Shown one piece after another: positions 53,029-61,969 of a stretch of 64,000 nt of DNA; the stretch's first letter is position 1; every line of letters starts with the position of its first letter. The notes beneath the pieces were generated by a model. The model did no database searches and had not been told where the DNA came from. It saw only the letters and a program-made list of their open reading frames with translations. Source of the stretch: Pseudomonas neuropathica (GTDB taxonomy: Bacteria > Pseudomonadota > Gammaproteobacteria > Pseudomonadales > Pseudomonadaceae); NCBI RefSeq assembly GCF_015461835.1, contig NZ_JACOPX010000001.1:62001-126000 (forward strand). Direction: 5' to 3'. The translations under genes and the position numbers were made by a program.

Positions 53029-54339
53029 ATGTCGCAGAGCGCCGCAGCTACCCAGACCATCGATGACGGTAAAAACGCCGTCTACAAACGCATCACCCTG
53101 CGTTTGATTCCCTTCATTTTCATCTGCTACTTGTTCAACTACCTCGACCGGGTCAACGTTGGATTTGCCAAACTGCAGATGCTCGACGCCCTGAAATTCA
53201 GCGAAACCGTGTACGGCCTCGGTGCCGGTATCTTCTTCATCGGCTACGTGCTGTGTGGCGTGCCGAGCAACCTTGCGTTGACCAAATTTGGCCCACGGCG
53301 CTGGATCGCGGTGATGATGATCACTTGGGGCACGCTGTCGACCTGCCTGCTGTTCGTCACCACCCCGACCGAGTTCTACACACTGCGCCTGTTCACCGGT
53401 GCGGCTGAAGCCGGGTTCTTCCCGGGCGTCGTGCTGTATCTCTCGCAGTGGTTCCCGACCTTCCGCCGTGGCCGGATCATGGCGTTGTTCATGTCGGCGA
53501 TCCCGGTTTCCGGATTGCTCGGCAGTCCGTTCTCTGGCTGGATTCTCAATCACTTCGCAGCGGGCCAGGGCGGTCTGGCCGGCTGGCAGTGGATGTTTCT
53601 GCTGCAAGGCATTCCTACCGTCATCCTCGGCGCCCTCGCCTATTTCCTGCTGAGCGACAGCTTCGCCAACGCCAAGTGGCTGACCCCGCACGAACGTGCG
53701 GTGCTTGAGGCGGATCAGGCCGAAGATTTGGCCAACAAACCGAAAACCACCTCCGACTCGCTGCTGGCGGTGTTCAAGAACCCGGCGATCTGGGCGTTCG
53801 GCCTGATCTACTTCTGCATCCAGAGCGGCGTGTACGCGATCAACTTCTGGCTGCCGTCGATTATCAAGAACCTTGGCTTCAGCGATAACCTGGTGATCGG
53901 TTGGTTGAGTGCGATTCCGTATCTGCTGGCGGCGGTGTTCATGCTGGTGGTCGGGCGTTCGGCGGACTTGCGCAAGGAGCGTCGCTGGCACTTGGTGGTG
54001 CCGATGCTGATGGGCGCGATCGGTCTGGTGATTGCGGTGAACTTCGCGGCTAACCCGGCGATTGCGATTCTCGGTCTGACCATTGCCACCATGGGCGCGT
54101 TGACGGGTCTGCCGATGTTCTGGCCGGTGCCGACGGCCATGTTGAGCGCCGGTGCGGCGGCGGGTGGTCTGGCGTTGATCAACTCGATGGGGCAGATGGC
54201 TGGGTTCCTTAGCCCTTATCTGGTGGGTTGGGTCAAGGACAGCACCGGCTCGACGGATGCGGCGTTGTATCTGCTGGCGGGGGTGATTGTCGGTGGGAGT
54301 TTGCTGGCGTTGCGTATGACGCGGACGTTGCGCGCTTGA
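53029..54339 (+). CDS. MFS transporter, anion:cation symporter family
   Basis: 436 residues from ATG 53029, twelve spans. LIPFIFICYLFNYLDRVNVGFAKLQM, GIFFIGYVLCGVPSNLALTKFGPRRWIAVMMITWG and GAAEAGFFPGVVLYLSQWFP are ACS-family signatures (glucarate/galactonate/phthalate porters). Likely imports a sugar acid or diacid used through the adjacent glycerate kinase. Followed by an intrinsic terminator. Confidence 0.9.
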   Translation: MSQSAAATQTIDDGKNAVYKRITLRLIPFIFICYLFNYLDRVNVGFAKLQMLDALKFSETVYGLGAGIFFIGYVLCGVPSNLALTKFGPRRWIAVMMITWGTLSTCLLFVTTPTEFYTLRLFTGAAEAGFFPGVVLYLSQWFPTFRRGRIMALFMSAIPVSGLLGSPFSGWILNHFAAGQGGLAGWQWMFLLQGIPTVILGALAYFLLSDSFANAKWLTPHERAVLEADQAEDLANKPKTTSDSLLAVFKNPAIWAFGLIYFCIQSGVYAINFWLPSIIKNLGFSDNLVIGWLSAIPYLLAAVFMLVVGRSADLRKERRWHLVVPMLMGAIGLVIAVNFAANPAIAILGLTIATMGALTGLPMFWPVPTAMLSAGAAAGGLALINSMGQMAGFLSPYLVGWVKDSTGSTDAALYLLAGVIVGGSLLALRMTRTLRA

Positions 54340-54356
54340 GGTTTTGATGGATGGAA

Positions 54357-54386
54357 GAACGGCCCTGTTCAGGGTCGTTTTTTATT
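54357..54386 (+). terminator. Intrinsic terminator after the MFS gene
   Basis: ACGGCCCT-GTTC-AGGGTCGT (one G-T pair) followed by six T (54378-54383). Confidence 0.85.
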
Positions 54387-54426
54387 GGGGTTTCGGCTGG
54401 GCTTTTGTGGTGTTCTGGAGATCTTT

Positions 54427-54637
54427 GCCCCCTCACCCCAGCCCTCTCCCCCAGGGGGGCGAGGGGGAAAGGGAGCCGATCTGCGGGTTTTTCAAGACCT
54501 GAGTTCGACTCGGGGAAAGGAAGGCGATTTTGGTGCTTTTCAAGACCTGAGTTCGACTCGGTATTGCACGTCGGCGTACCTCGTTCAAACGCCTCGGTCG
54601 GTCCCCTCTCCCTCTGGGAGAGGGTTAGGGTGAGGGG
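54427..54637. repeat. Composite repeat, reversed, two tandem units
   Basis: CCCTCACCCC...GGGGGCGAGGGGGAAAGGGAG box, two units TTCAAGACCTGAGTTCGACTCG whose TGAGTTCGAC cores start at 54500 and 54548 (48 bp apart), then a CTCTCCCTCTGGGAGAGGGTTAGGGTGAGGGG box. This is the layout of 9271-9650 in opposite orientation. The right box overlaps the end of the VOC gene. Confidence 0.88.
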
Positions 54638-54992
54638 CTTCTAATGCGTCCAGCTCAATCACCAGACCACCCGGCATCTGCACGAAAATCTGCGCAATCC
54701 CCTCGCCCGGCACCTGCGCCAGTTGATATGGCAAGCCACTCTCACGCACCCGCTGCAACACCGTTTGCGCCGGCTCATCGGTACGAAAAGCGATGTGGCT
54801 CAATTCAGTGTCATCCGGCAACGGCCGCTCGATCACATGCACCACGGCGTGTTCATCCTGATACAGCCAGCGACCGGGAAACGGAAACGGCGGCCGACGG
54901 CCCGGCTTCAACCCGAGCAACTTGGCGAAATCTTCCTGCAACGTCTGCCCGTCAGCGGTATTGAACGCCAGATGATCGAATGTCCAGCTCAT
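54585..54992 (-). CDS. VOC-family (glyoxalase-like) protein
   Basis: 135 residues from ATG 54992 (MSWTFDHLAFNTADG), GGAG upstream. LPDDTELSHIAFRTDEPAQTVLQRVRESG and FVQMPGGLVIELDAL fit one or two beta-alpha-beta-beta-beta units with possible metal ligands (H, E). Function unknown. After LDALEA the C-terminus (PHPNPLPEGEG...) is encoded by the GC-rich repeat, so the natural stop appears to have been lost. Confidence 0.78.
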   Translation of the reverse strand: MSWTFDHLAFNTADGQTLQEDFAKLLGLKPGRRPPFPFPGRWLYQDEHAVVHVIERPLPDDTELSHIAFRTDEPAQTVLQRVRESGLPYQLAQVPGEGIAQIFVQMPGGLVIELDALEAPHPNPLPEGEGTDRGV

Positions 54993-55090
54993 GCGTCTCT
55001 CCTGCAATTGTTGATTGATTGCAGTCTCCACCCTTGCCAATCACCAAAAAATCCCGCAAAAGCACAAAGATCTTTAAAGGATTTTTAGCA

Positions 55091-55990
55091 ATGAGCTCAA
55101 TTCTCGATCTGGAGATTTTCGTCCGTGTCGCCGATGCCGGCAGCATTTCCGCTGCCGCCCGTGCGCTCGAATTGACGCCGGCAGCCGCCAGTATCGCGTT
55201 GAAACGCCTGGAAACCCGCCTCGGCATCCGGTTGTTCGCACGCTCCACACGCAGCATTCGTCTGACCGAAGAAGGTCGCTGCTATTTGCAAAGCGTACGT
55301 CTGGCGCTGGCGGCCCTGGCCGAGGGCGAACAGGCACTCAAGCAGCAAAGCCAAGGCCTGAGCGGTGTGTTGCAACTGGCGGCGCCGTCGGACTTCGGGC
55401 GTAACGTGTTATTGCCATGGCTCGACGATTTCAAGCGCGAGCACCCGAATATTCAACTGCAACTGCTGCTCAATGACCGGCATGCCGATCTGTTTCGCGA
55501 AACCGTCGATGTGGCGCTGCGCTTCGGCGTGCCGAGCGATTCGACGCTGGTGGCGTTGCCAATTCTGCCGCAACACCGCCGCGTCGCCTGCGCCAGCCCT
55601 GACTATCTGGTGCGCCATGGCAGCCCGCAACATCCCGGCGAACTAAGCGAGCACAGCGCCCTGCTCTATCTACGCAATGGCCGCCCCTACAACAGCTGGC
55701 GTTTCAGCCGCGGCGATGAAACGCTGGAAGTGGAAGTACACGGCGACTACCTCAGCGATGACGGCGAAGTCGCCCGCCGCTGGGCGCTGGTCGGGCATGG
55801 CATTGCGTACAAGGCCTGGCTCGACATTGCCGAAGATGTCCGCGCTGGGCAGTTGGTGACGTTGTTTGATGATTGGGACGGGGAAAGTGCACCGTTCAAT
55901 TTGCTGTGTCCGCATCGGGTGCAGGTGTCGGAACGGGTCAGGGTGTTGCAGGGTTTTCTGCAACAACGCTGCGCAGGGCTGGCCAGATAA
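55091..55990 (+). CDS. LysR-family transcriptional regulator
   Basis: 299 residues from ATG 55091 (MSSILDLEIFVRVADAGSISAAARALELTPAAASIALKRLETRLGIRLF is the HTH region, abbreviated to residues 1-49). Substrate domain follows, with NDRHADLFRETVDVALRFG of the CrgA/DmlR branch. Divergent from the VOC gene, which may be its target. Confidence 0.9.
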   Translation: MSSILDLEIFVRVADAGSISAAARALELTPAAASIALKRLETRLGIRLFARSTRSIRLTEEGRCYLQSVRLALAALAEGEQALKQQSQGLSGVLQLAAPSDFGRNVLLPWLDDFKREHPNIQLQLLLNDRHADLFRETVDVALRFGVPSDSTLVALPILPQHRRVACASPDYLVRHGSPQHPGELSEHSALLYLRNGRPYNSWRFSRGDETLEVEVHGDYLSDDGEVARRWALVGHGIAYKAWLDIAEDVRAGQLVTLFDDWDGESAPFNLLCPHRVQVSERVRVLQGFLQQRCAGLAR

Positions 55991-56014
55991 ATCACTTTCC
56001 CCATTGCGTACTTT

Positions 56015-56126
56015 GATCGTTTCCACCCCCGCGTGGGAATGCAGCCCGGGACGCTCCGCGTCCCATACAGAGCCGAACGCGGAGCGTCCGTTGAGGCATT
56101 TCCACTCAGAGCATGGGAACGATCAA
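56015..56126. repeat. ERIC-like palindromic repeat
   Basis: GATCGTTTCCACCCCCGCGT at the left and GAGCATGGGAACGATC at the right are inverted, with internal CGGGACGCTCCGCGTCCC and CGCGGAGCGTCC pieces. A distinct family from the REP pairs. Confidence 0.8.
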
Positions 56127-56140
56127 TAAACCCGCTGAGC

Positions 56141-58087
56141 CTATAGCGGAGTTAAACACCATGCCGTTAAGAGTTGCACCGGTTGGTAGCCATAGAAGCT
56201 AAAGTTTGGCCTCATATAGGTATACCAATTACCGCTGGTATGACATGTCGTAATAGTCTCCGGAAGAACTGGCACGTAAACCCGAAGTACATCTAGTGTA
56301 AACATAGAGTTATAAACATGCTGACCTCCCAGGGTGTTCATCCAGTCAATAGCGGCATTCGCATACAGCTTCTCATTGCTGATCTGCAACCTATAAACAT
56401 TCGTAACAGCCACTAGGTAACTGACCGTCTCACCCTCCCGATCCGTAATGTATATCGTCGCCACACCCTGCTTGAGTCCTGTCACCTTACCTGTCGCAGT
56501 CACCGGCACAGTCAACGGATCCGATGACGCATAGTCATACGGCGGAACCCCACCCGTCGGTACACGAACACCCGTATTACCAAGCGAATCCTCCCCGGTT
56601 TTCGGCCATTGCGGCACCTTCACCGAGAAACCGTCCAGCTTCATCTGCGTCCGGTCAATGCTCAACGCCAACCGTTCAAACCGCCATGGATCCGATTCAA
56701 ATTGATTCCCGGTTTTTTCCTTCACCGTAAAGCTGTGCAGCCCCACCGCAATCGGCAGCAACTTGCTCTGCCACTTATAGTTCGCTCCGGTTTGAATCTC
56801 CTCAACAAACGCCTCGCCATCAAAAACCCGCAACACCATCCCCGCCAGCGCAGAACCTGACAACACCACTTTATTATCCGAAACCGTGCCGCCGTTCTGC
56901 ACGTCCGCTCCGGACGAGTTCTTAACTTCCAAAATAACGGGTTTCACAATCACTCGTGCCCGTGCAACTTTCGATGTTGCAATAACGACTCCCCCACGTA
57001 CTTGCTCATACAGCGCAGCTATCACGCTGTCGCCAATGACCTTGGCATTGGGAATCATCAACCTGTGCACAAAAGGAAGCCTGCCGACCTGCTCTTCCAC
57101 CGTATGTGCGACAACGGGTCCACTGCCTGGCGTCGCGGTGTATTTCACGCGGACAGTGTCGTTGGTGGCCCAGAGAGGTTCCAGGACATGCACCTGGATG
57201 GTCAGATCCTTGTTGCCCAGTTTGTTCAGGTCAATGGTATCCGGCGCGTCGTGCGGGTCATCCGGGTCTTCGGCAATATCGGGGGCGGCCATCCGTGTGC
57301 CCTTGAGATCGACAACAACGCGGATCGCCGCCGACCACGGCGAATTCAAATCGGCACCGTTGCCAATCTGGTCGAACACCGTATAGGTAAAAGAGAACTG
57401 GGGATGATCACCTGCCGCCTCCAGATCGGCTTTTTCCAACAGACGCCCAATGCGAGTGGGTGTACTGGTCGGTGTCGCCGGGGCCTCGTCCGGATGCACC
57501 TCCCACTCAACATCATGGCCATTACAGTTGAGCACAATCCGGTCGTACGGCCGGCAATAGGGATAGGAGAACCAGACCTGCACGCCCTGTGCAGCTCGAT
57601 CAGCATCGATACCGTCTTCCAGCACATCCCGAGGCAGTCCTAACTCGAGTTCGGAGTGTCCTTCATCGCCGTTCTTGTCCTCCATCCCGGGGCGGATGGC
57701 GTTGTACAGGATCGTCCATGGCGGCTCGTAGGTCTCTTCGGCGCCCGTGGTGCGTTTGACGGTGTAAGTGAGCTCATTGACGAAGCCCGGATCGGATCGC
57801 AGCAGGTTTTTGGGAATATGCAGGGTCACTGCGTCATCCGTGGATTGGGACTGCTGGCTGTCGACCCGCATAATGCCGTTCACGTGGATTGAAAACGTAT
57901 CCCTTGGCTGCTGCGCCAGAACCGGGTTGATAATGACTGTTGCGCCATTCGGTCGCAGATCGTAAAACGCCTTGGCGATACCGCAATCGGCACCGGCCAC
58001 AGATGTATTGCTGTCCGGAAGTTGCGGCGCGTAGAGGCTTACTTCGGCGTCCTCGGGCAATACCTCATCGAAAGACTGTGTGTTCAT
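56141..58087 (-). CDS. Large Ig-like (BIG2) domain protein
   Basis: 648 residues from ATG 58087 (MNTQSFDEVLPEDAEVSLYAP). No signal peptide or membrane span is seen. Repeated beta-rich modules of ~90-110 residues, e.g. PNGATVIINPVLAQQPRDTF, VQVWFSYPYCRPYDRIVLNCNG, NKLGNKDLTIQVHVLEPL, and near residue 540 a BIG2 segment (DPLTVPVTATGKVTGLKQGV-ATIYITD). The last ~80 residues are tyrosine/tryptophan-rich. Probably a binding or adhesin-like protein of unknown export route. AT-richer than neighbours in its 3' third. Confidence 0.7.
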   Translation of the reverse strand: MNTQSFDEVLPEDAEVSLYAPQLPDSNTSVAGADCGIAKAFYDLRPNGATVIINPVLAQQPRDTFSIHVNGIMRVDSQQSQSTDDAVTLHIPKNLLRSDPGFVNELTYTVKRTTGAEETYEPPWTILYNAIRPGMEDKNGDEGHSELELGLPRDVLEDGIDADRAAQGVQVWFSYPYCRPYDRIVLNCNGHDVEWEVHPDEAPATPTSTPTRIGRLLEKADLEAAGDHPQFSFTYTVFDQIGNGADLNSPWSAAIRVVVDLKGTRMAAPDIAEDPDDPHDAPDTIDLNKLGNKDLTIQVHVLEPLWATNDTVRVKYTATPGSGPVVAHTVEEQVGRLPFVHRLMIPNAKVIGDSVIAALYEQVRGGVVIATSKVARARVIVKPVILEVKNSSGADVQNGGTVSDNKVVLSGSALAGMVLRVFDGEAFVEEIQTGANYKWQSKLLPIAVGLHSFTVKEKTGNQFESDPWRFERLALSIDRTQMKLDGFSVKVPQWPKTGEDSLGNTGVRVPTGGVPPYDYASSDPLTVPVTATGKVTGLKQGVATIYITDREGETVSYLVAVTNVYRLQISNEKLYANAAIDWMNTLGGQHVYNSMFTLDVLRVYVPVLPETITTCHTSGNWYTYMRPNFSFYGYQPVQLLTAWCLTPL

Positions 58088-58175
58088 GAAAGCGCTCCTG
58101 ATTTCAAGAAAAGACAGGGCCTTTTTCAACAAGGCTGTCGTTGAGGATCAGGCCTGAACGGCCACTTATCTGCCT

Positions 58176-58193
58176 ACTGTCAGATCTGACAGT
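58176..58193. promoter_or_regulatory. Perfect 18-bp palindrome upstream of the Ig-like gene
   Basis: ACTGTCAGATCTGACAGT, 89 bp before the start of the Ig-like gene and 122 bp before the aldo/keto reductase, in their divergent spacer. Likely a dimeric regulator site. Confidence 0.5.
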
Positions 58194-58314
58194 CACGACG
58201 AATGGTCATGTTCCGATGGAGTTCTGAAAGAATACTTTCTGGACAAAACGGTTGGCCGGCTTCAGCGCTTCTGGTATTTGATTAACCCTTCCCCACCGAC
58301 AAAAGGATTTCGGC

Positions 58315-59328
58315 ATGAGCTATCGCACACTCGGTCACTCAGGGTTGCAGGTGTCCACCCTCACCCTTGGCACGATGATGTTTGGCGAGCAGACCAGCAC
58401 CGAGGATTCGCTGCGCATCATCGACAAGGCCTGGGATCAGGGAATCAATTTCATCGACACCGCCGACGTCTACACCAACGGCCGTTCCGAAGAGATCGTC
58501 GGTGAAGCAATAGCCCGGCATCGGCATCAATGGGTGCTGGCGACCAAGGTCGGTTTCGGCCCGGTGGACGGTGTGCCGAATCGCAGCGGTTTGAGCCGCA
58601 AACACATCTTCAATGGCATCGATGCCAGCCTGACCCGGCTCGGCACTGATTATCTCGACATCTATTACCTGCACCGCGAAGACCACAACACGCCGCTTGA
58701 AGTAAGTGTGTCGGCGATTGGCGATCTGATCCGTCAGGGCAAGATTCGCTACTGGGGGTTGTCCAACTATCGCGGCTGGCGGATCGCCGAGGTGATTCGT
58801 ATCGCCGATAAACTCGGTGTTGACCGCCCGGTGATCAGCCAGCCGTTGTACAACATCGTCAATCGTCAGGCCGAGACCGAGCAGATCACAGCAGCGCAAA
58901 GCTATGGCCTTGGTGTGGTGCCTTACAGTCCGCTGGCCCGTGGCGTGCTCAGTGGCTAGTACGCGCCGGACGTCCAACCGGACGCCAACAGCCGCGCCGG
59001 GCGTCAGGACAAGCGCATTCTGGAAACCGAGTGGCGCGTAGAATCGCTGCGCATTGCCCAGCAGATTCAGCAGTACACCGAGCAGCGCGGCGTCGGAACT
59101 GTGGAGTTTGCGATCGCTTGGGTATTGAACAACAGTGCCGTGACGTCGGCGATCGTCGGCCCGCGGACGGAGCAGCAATGGGATGCGTACACCAAGGCGC
59201 AGGCCGTGAAGATCACGGCGGACGATGAAGCGTTTATCGACTCGCTGGTGACGCCGGGGCATGCGTCGACGCCGGGGTTCAACGATGTGAGCCATTTTGT
59301 GTCGGGGCGTAAACCGCTTCAGTCCTGA
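58315..59328 (+). pseudogene. Aldo/keto reductase interrupted by an in-frame amber codon
   Basis: The frame encodes a full-length ~336-residue aldo/keto reductase except for TAG at 58957-58959. Before it: LGTMMFGEQTSTEDSLRIID, the active-site region FIDTADVYTNGRSEEIVGEA (D, Y) and LDIYYLHREDHNTPLE (H). After it, the same frame continues YAPDVQPDANSRAG, RGVGTVEFAIAWVLNN and TSAIVGPRTEQQWDAY, the usual C-terminal third with the cofactor loop. Relatives read GVLSGKY here, so a single AAG-to-TAG change explains it. The 214-residue product would lack NADPH-binding parts. Confidence 0.88.
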
Positions 59329-59387
59329 AAGCCGCACAAGCCAGCAAGCAGTGGCGTCAGCAGATTGTGGGGGCAACACAAATCCAT

Positions 59388-59478
59388 TGTGGGAGCGAGC
59401 CTGCTCGCGAAGAGGCCGGCACATTCAACATCTGCGTTGCCTGGCACAGCGCTTTCGCGAGCAGGCTCGCTCCCACAG
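59388..59478. repeat. REP pair
   Basis: TGTGGGAGCGAGCCTGCTCG arm and complement in the 260-bp gap before rarD. Confidence 0.85.
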
Positions 59479-59588
59479 GTTTTGTGATTATCTTCAGGAT
59501 GTGGGGAATATTGATCACCCGGCCAATATTCAGCACAAAAACCACGTATCCTTCGCGCCCCGTTTGACCACCAACCCGCGAGGACAGT

Positions 59589-60470
59589 TTGTCTAAAGGT
59601 ATCGCTCTATCGGTTTCAGCCTCAGTGCTGTTTGCCGTCATGTATTACTACACTTCGTTGCTCACGCCGTTGAGTGGCGTGGAAATCTTTGGCTGGCGAA
59701 TGCTGCTGACCGTTCCGTGCATGACCGTGTTCATGCTGGTGTCCGGGGAATGGCGGCGGGTGCTGGAGCTGGTTCGGTTGATGGCGGCAAAACCGAAATT
59801 GATTGCTGGCCTGATCGTTTCGGCGGCCCTGCTCGGTGTGCAACTGTGGCTGTTCATGTGGGCGCCGCTCAACGGCTACAGCCTCGACGTCTCGCTAGGC
59901 TATTTCCTGCTGCCGCTGGCGATGGTGCTGACCGGGCGGATTGCCTACGGCGAGAGCCTGTCGTACCTGCAAAAAATCGCCGTGTTTTTCGCCAGCCTGG
60001 GCGTGCTCAATGAGCTGTATCAGGTCGGCGGGTTTTCCTGGGCGACACTGGTGGTCGTGGTTGGCTACCCGCTGTACTTCGTGCTGCGCAAATACCTGAA
60101 GACTGACAACCTTGGCGGATTGTGGGTCGACATGACCCTGATGTTGCCGGTCGCGTACTGGTTCGTGCAGGGTGGCGAGCAAGGCATGGCCGTGTTCGAT
60201 CAATATCCGGGGCTGATGTGGCTGATTCCGTTGCTTGGATTGATCAGCGCGTCGGCGTTGGTGGTGTACATCATTGCCAGCCGTTTGCTGCCGTTCAGTC
60301 TGTTTGGCTTGTTGAGTTATGTTGAGCCGGTGCTGTTACTCGGCGTGGCGCTGTTGCTCGGTGAGAGCATCAAGTCCGGGGAATGGCTGACGTACATTCC
60401 GATCTGGCTGGCGGTTGTGGTGCTGGTCTTCGAAGGCTTCAAACACCTGATGCGCCAGCGCCGCCCCTGA
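59589..60470 (+). CDS. rarD: RarD, EamA-family permease
   Basis: 293 residues from TTG 59589 (SKGIALSVSASVLFAVMYYYTSLL), GAGGA upstream. Ten membrane spans in two EamA repeats; FGWRMLLTVPCMTVFML and SYVEPVLLLGVALLLGESI are RarD signatures (chloramphenicol-sensitivity family). Probably an inner-membrane metabolite exporter; substrate unknown. Confidence 0.88.
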   Translation: MSKGIALSVSASVLFAVMYYYTSLLTPLSGVEIFGWRMLLTVPCMTVFMLVSGEWRRVLELVRLMAAKPKLIAGLIVSAALLGVQLWLFMWAPLNGYSLDVSLGYFLLPLAMVLTGRIAYGESLSYLQKIAVFFASLGVLNELYQVGGFSWATLVVVVGYPLYFVLRKYLKTDNLGGLWVDMTLMLPVAYWFVQGGEQGMAVFDQYPGLMWLIPLLGLISASALVVYIIASRLLPFSLFGLLSYVEPVLLLGVALLLGESIKSGEWLTYIPIWLAVVVLVFEGFKHLMRQRRP

Positions 60471-60485
60471 CTGCAACTACAAAAA

Positions 60486-60576
60486 TGTGGGAGCGAGCCT
60501 GCTCGCGAATGCAATCTTTCATTCAACACCGTTGCTGATTGAACGGACGTATTCGCGAGCAGGCTCGCTCCCACAG
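60486..60576. repeat. REP pair
   Basis: Inverted TGTGGGAGCGAGCCTGCTCG arms between convergent rarD and hppD. Confidence 0.85.
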
Positions 60577-60590
60577 GTTTTGTATGAAGC

Positions 60591-60632
60591 AAAAAAATCC
60601 CGGCACTGCATCTCTGCAGGCCGGGATTTTTT
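60591..60632. terminator. Bidirectional intrinsic terminator between rarD and hppD
   Basis: TCCCGGC (60598-60604) pairs with GCCGGGA (60620-60626), with an inner CTGCA/TGCAG stem; A7 on the left and T6 on the right. Confidence 0.92.
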
Positions 60633-60647
60633 CATTTCAGTGGCCGA

Positions 60648-61724
60648 TTACTCGGTAGCGAGTACACCGCGACGCACCTGATCACGCTCGATCGACTCGA
60701 ACAGGGCCTTGAAGTTGCCTTCGCCGAAACCATCGTCGCCTTTGCGCTGGATGAATTCGAAGAACACCGGCCCCATCAGGGTTTCCGAGAAGATCTGCAG
60801 GAGCAGGCGCTTGTCGCCTTGCTCCGAGGCGCCGTCGAGCAGGATGCCGCGCGATTGCAGCTGATCAACCGGCTCGCCGTGGTTTGGCAGGCGACCTTCG
60901 AGCATTTCGTAGTAAGTATCTGGCGGCGCGGTCATGAAACGCATGCCGATCTTCTTCAACTGATCCCAGGTCCTGATCAGGTCATCGGTGAGGAACGCAA
61001 CGTGCTGGATGCCCTCACCGTTGAACTGCATCAGGAACTCTTCGATCTGGCCAGCGCCCTTGGACGATTCTTCGTTCAACGGGATGCGGATCATGCCGTC
61101 CGGTGCGGTCATCGCTTTCGAGGTCAGGCCGGTGTACTCGCCCTTGATGTCGAAGTAACGGATCTCGCGGAAGTTGAACAGCTTCTCGTAGAAGTTCGCC
61201 CAGTAGGCCATGCGACCGCGATAGACGTTGTGGGTCAGGTGGTCGATGATCTTCAGGCCGGCACCGACCGGGTTGCGATCAACACCTTCGATAAACACGA
61301 AGTCGATGTCATAGATCGAGCTGCCTTCGCCGAAACGGTCGATCAGGTACAGCGGCGCGCCGCCAATGCCTTTGATCGCCGGCAGGTTCAGCTCCATCGG
61401 ACCGGTTTCGATATGAATCGGCTGAGCGCCGAGTTCCAGTGCGCGGTTGTAGGCCTTTTGCGAATCCTTGACGCGGAACGCCATGCCGCACACGGATGGG
61501 CCGTGTTCGGCGGCGAAGTACGAAGCGACGCTGTTAGGTTCGTTGTTGAGGATCAGGTTGATCGCGCCCTGACGGTACAGGTGCACGTTCTTGGAGCGGT
61601 GGGTCGCAACTTTGGTGAAGCCCATGATCTCGAAGATCGGCTCCAGGGTGCCAGGCACCGGCGATGCGAGCTCGATGAATTCAAAGCCCATCAGGCCCAT
61701 TGGGTTTTCGTATAAATCTGCCAT
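60648..61724 (-). CDS. hppD: 4-Hydroxyphenylpyruvate dioxygenase
   Basis: 358 residues, same length as the P. fluorescens enzyme. Iron ligands are H162 (IIDHLTHNV), H241 (GIQHVAFLT) and E323 ([10 protein letters not shown]), counting the initiator Met. It converts 4-hydroxyphenylpyruvate to homogentisate in tyrosine and phenylalanine catabolism. Monocistronic, with a terminator at its 3' end and a 245-bp upstream region holding a short leader ORF. Confidence 0.97.
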   Translation of the reverse strand: MADLYENPMGLMGFEFIELASPVPGTLEPIFEIMGFTKVATHRSKNVHLYRQGAINLILNNEPNSVASYFAAEHGPSVCGMAFRVKDSQKAYNRALELGAQPIHIETGPMELNLPAIKGIGGAPLYLIDRFGEGSSIYDIDFVFIEGVDRNPVGAGLKIIDHLTHNVYRGRMAYWANFYEKLFNFREIRYFDIKGEYTGLTSKAMTAPDGMIRIPLNEESSKGAGQIEEFLMQFNGEGIQHVAFLTDDLIRTWDQLKKIGMRFMTAPPDTYYEMLEGRLPNHGEPVDQLQSRGILLDGASEQGDKRLLLQIFSETLMGPVFFEFIQRKGDDGFGEGNFKALFESIERDQVRRGVLATE

Positions 61725-61771
61725 GGTGGCGCCTCATCATTTCTTATCAATTAACCAGGGTTATTTGTCAG

Positions 61772-61864
61772 TCATGCGAGGTCGGTGGGTGGCGCGCAGG
61801 AGATGCCACGCACACTGCGGGCGAGGAAGTCACCGTAGATCAGTTGAAACCCGAATATCTTCAT
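61772..61864 (-). CDS. Possible 30-residue leader ORF upstream of hppD
   Basis: ATG at 61864 opens 30 codons beginning MKIFGFQLIYGDFLARSVRG and ending TGA 47 bp before hppD. It holds three Phe and one Tyr codons early on, relevant to tyrosine catabolism, and a single Cys. No terminator or strong ribosome site is seen, so its translation is uncertain. Confidence 0.35.
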   Translation of the reverse strand: MKIFGFQLIYGDFLARSVRGISCAPPTDLA

Positions 61865-61969
61865 TGTCGACCCAAGGCTCTTGCGGGCGAGGCTTCTGCT
61901 GCCAGAAGACGATTATTATTGTATGCGTAACCCGATTCTACACAGCGTAAATAGGCTTGTCTGCTCTCT

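Noticed and set aside
58315..58959. A complete 214-residue aldo/keto reductase
   Set aside because: The same frame continues after TAG with the rest of the family fold, so the short ORF is a broken gene rather than a natural short enzyme.
58957..58959. Recoding of TAG to pyrrolysine or of a stop to selenocysteine
   Set aside because: Selenocysteine uses TGA, and pyrrolysine systems are not expected in Pseudomonas; no recoding structure is visible.
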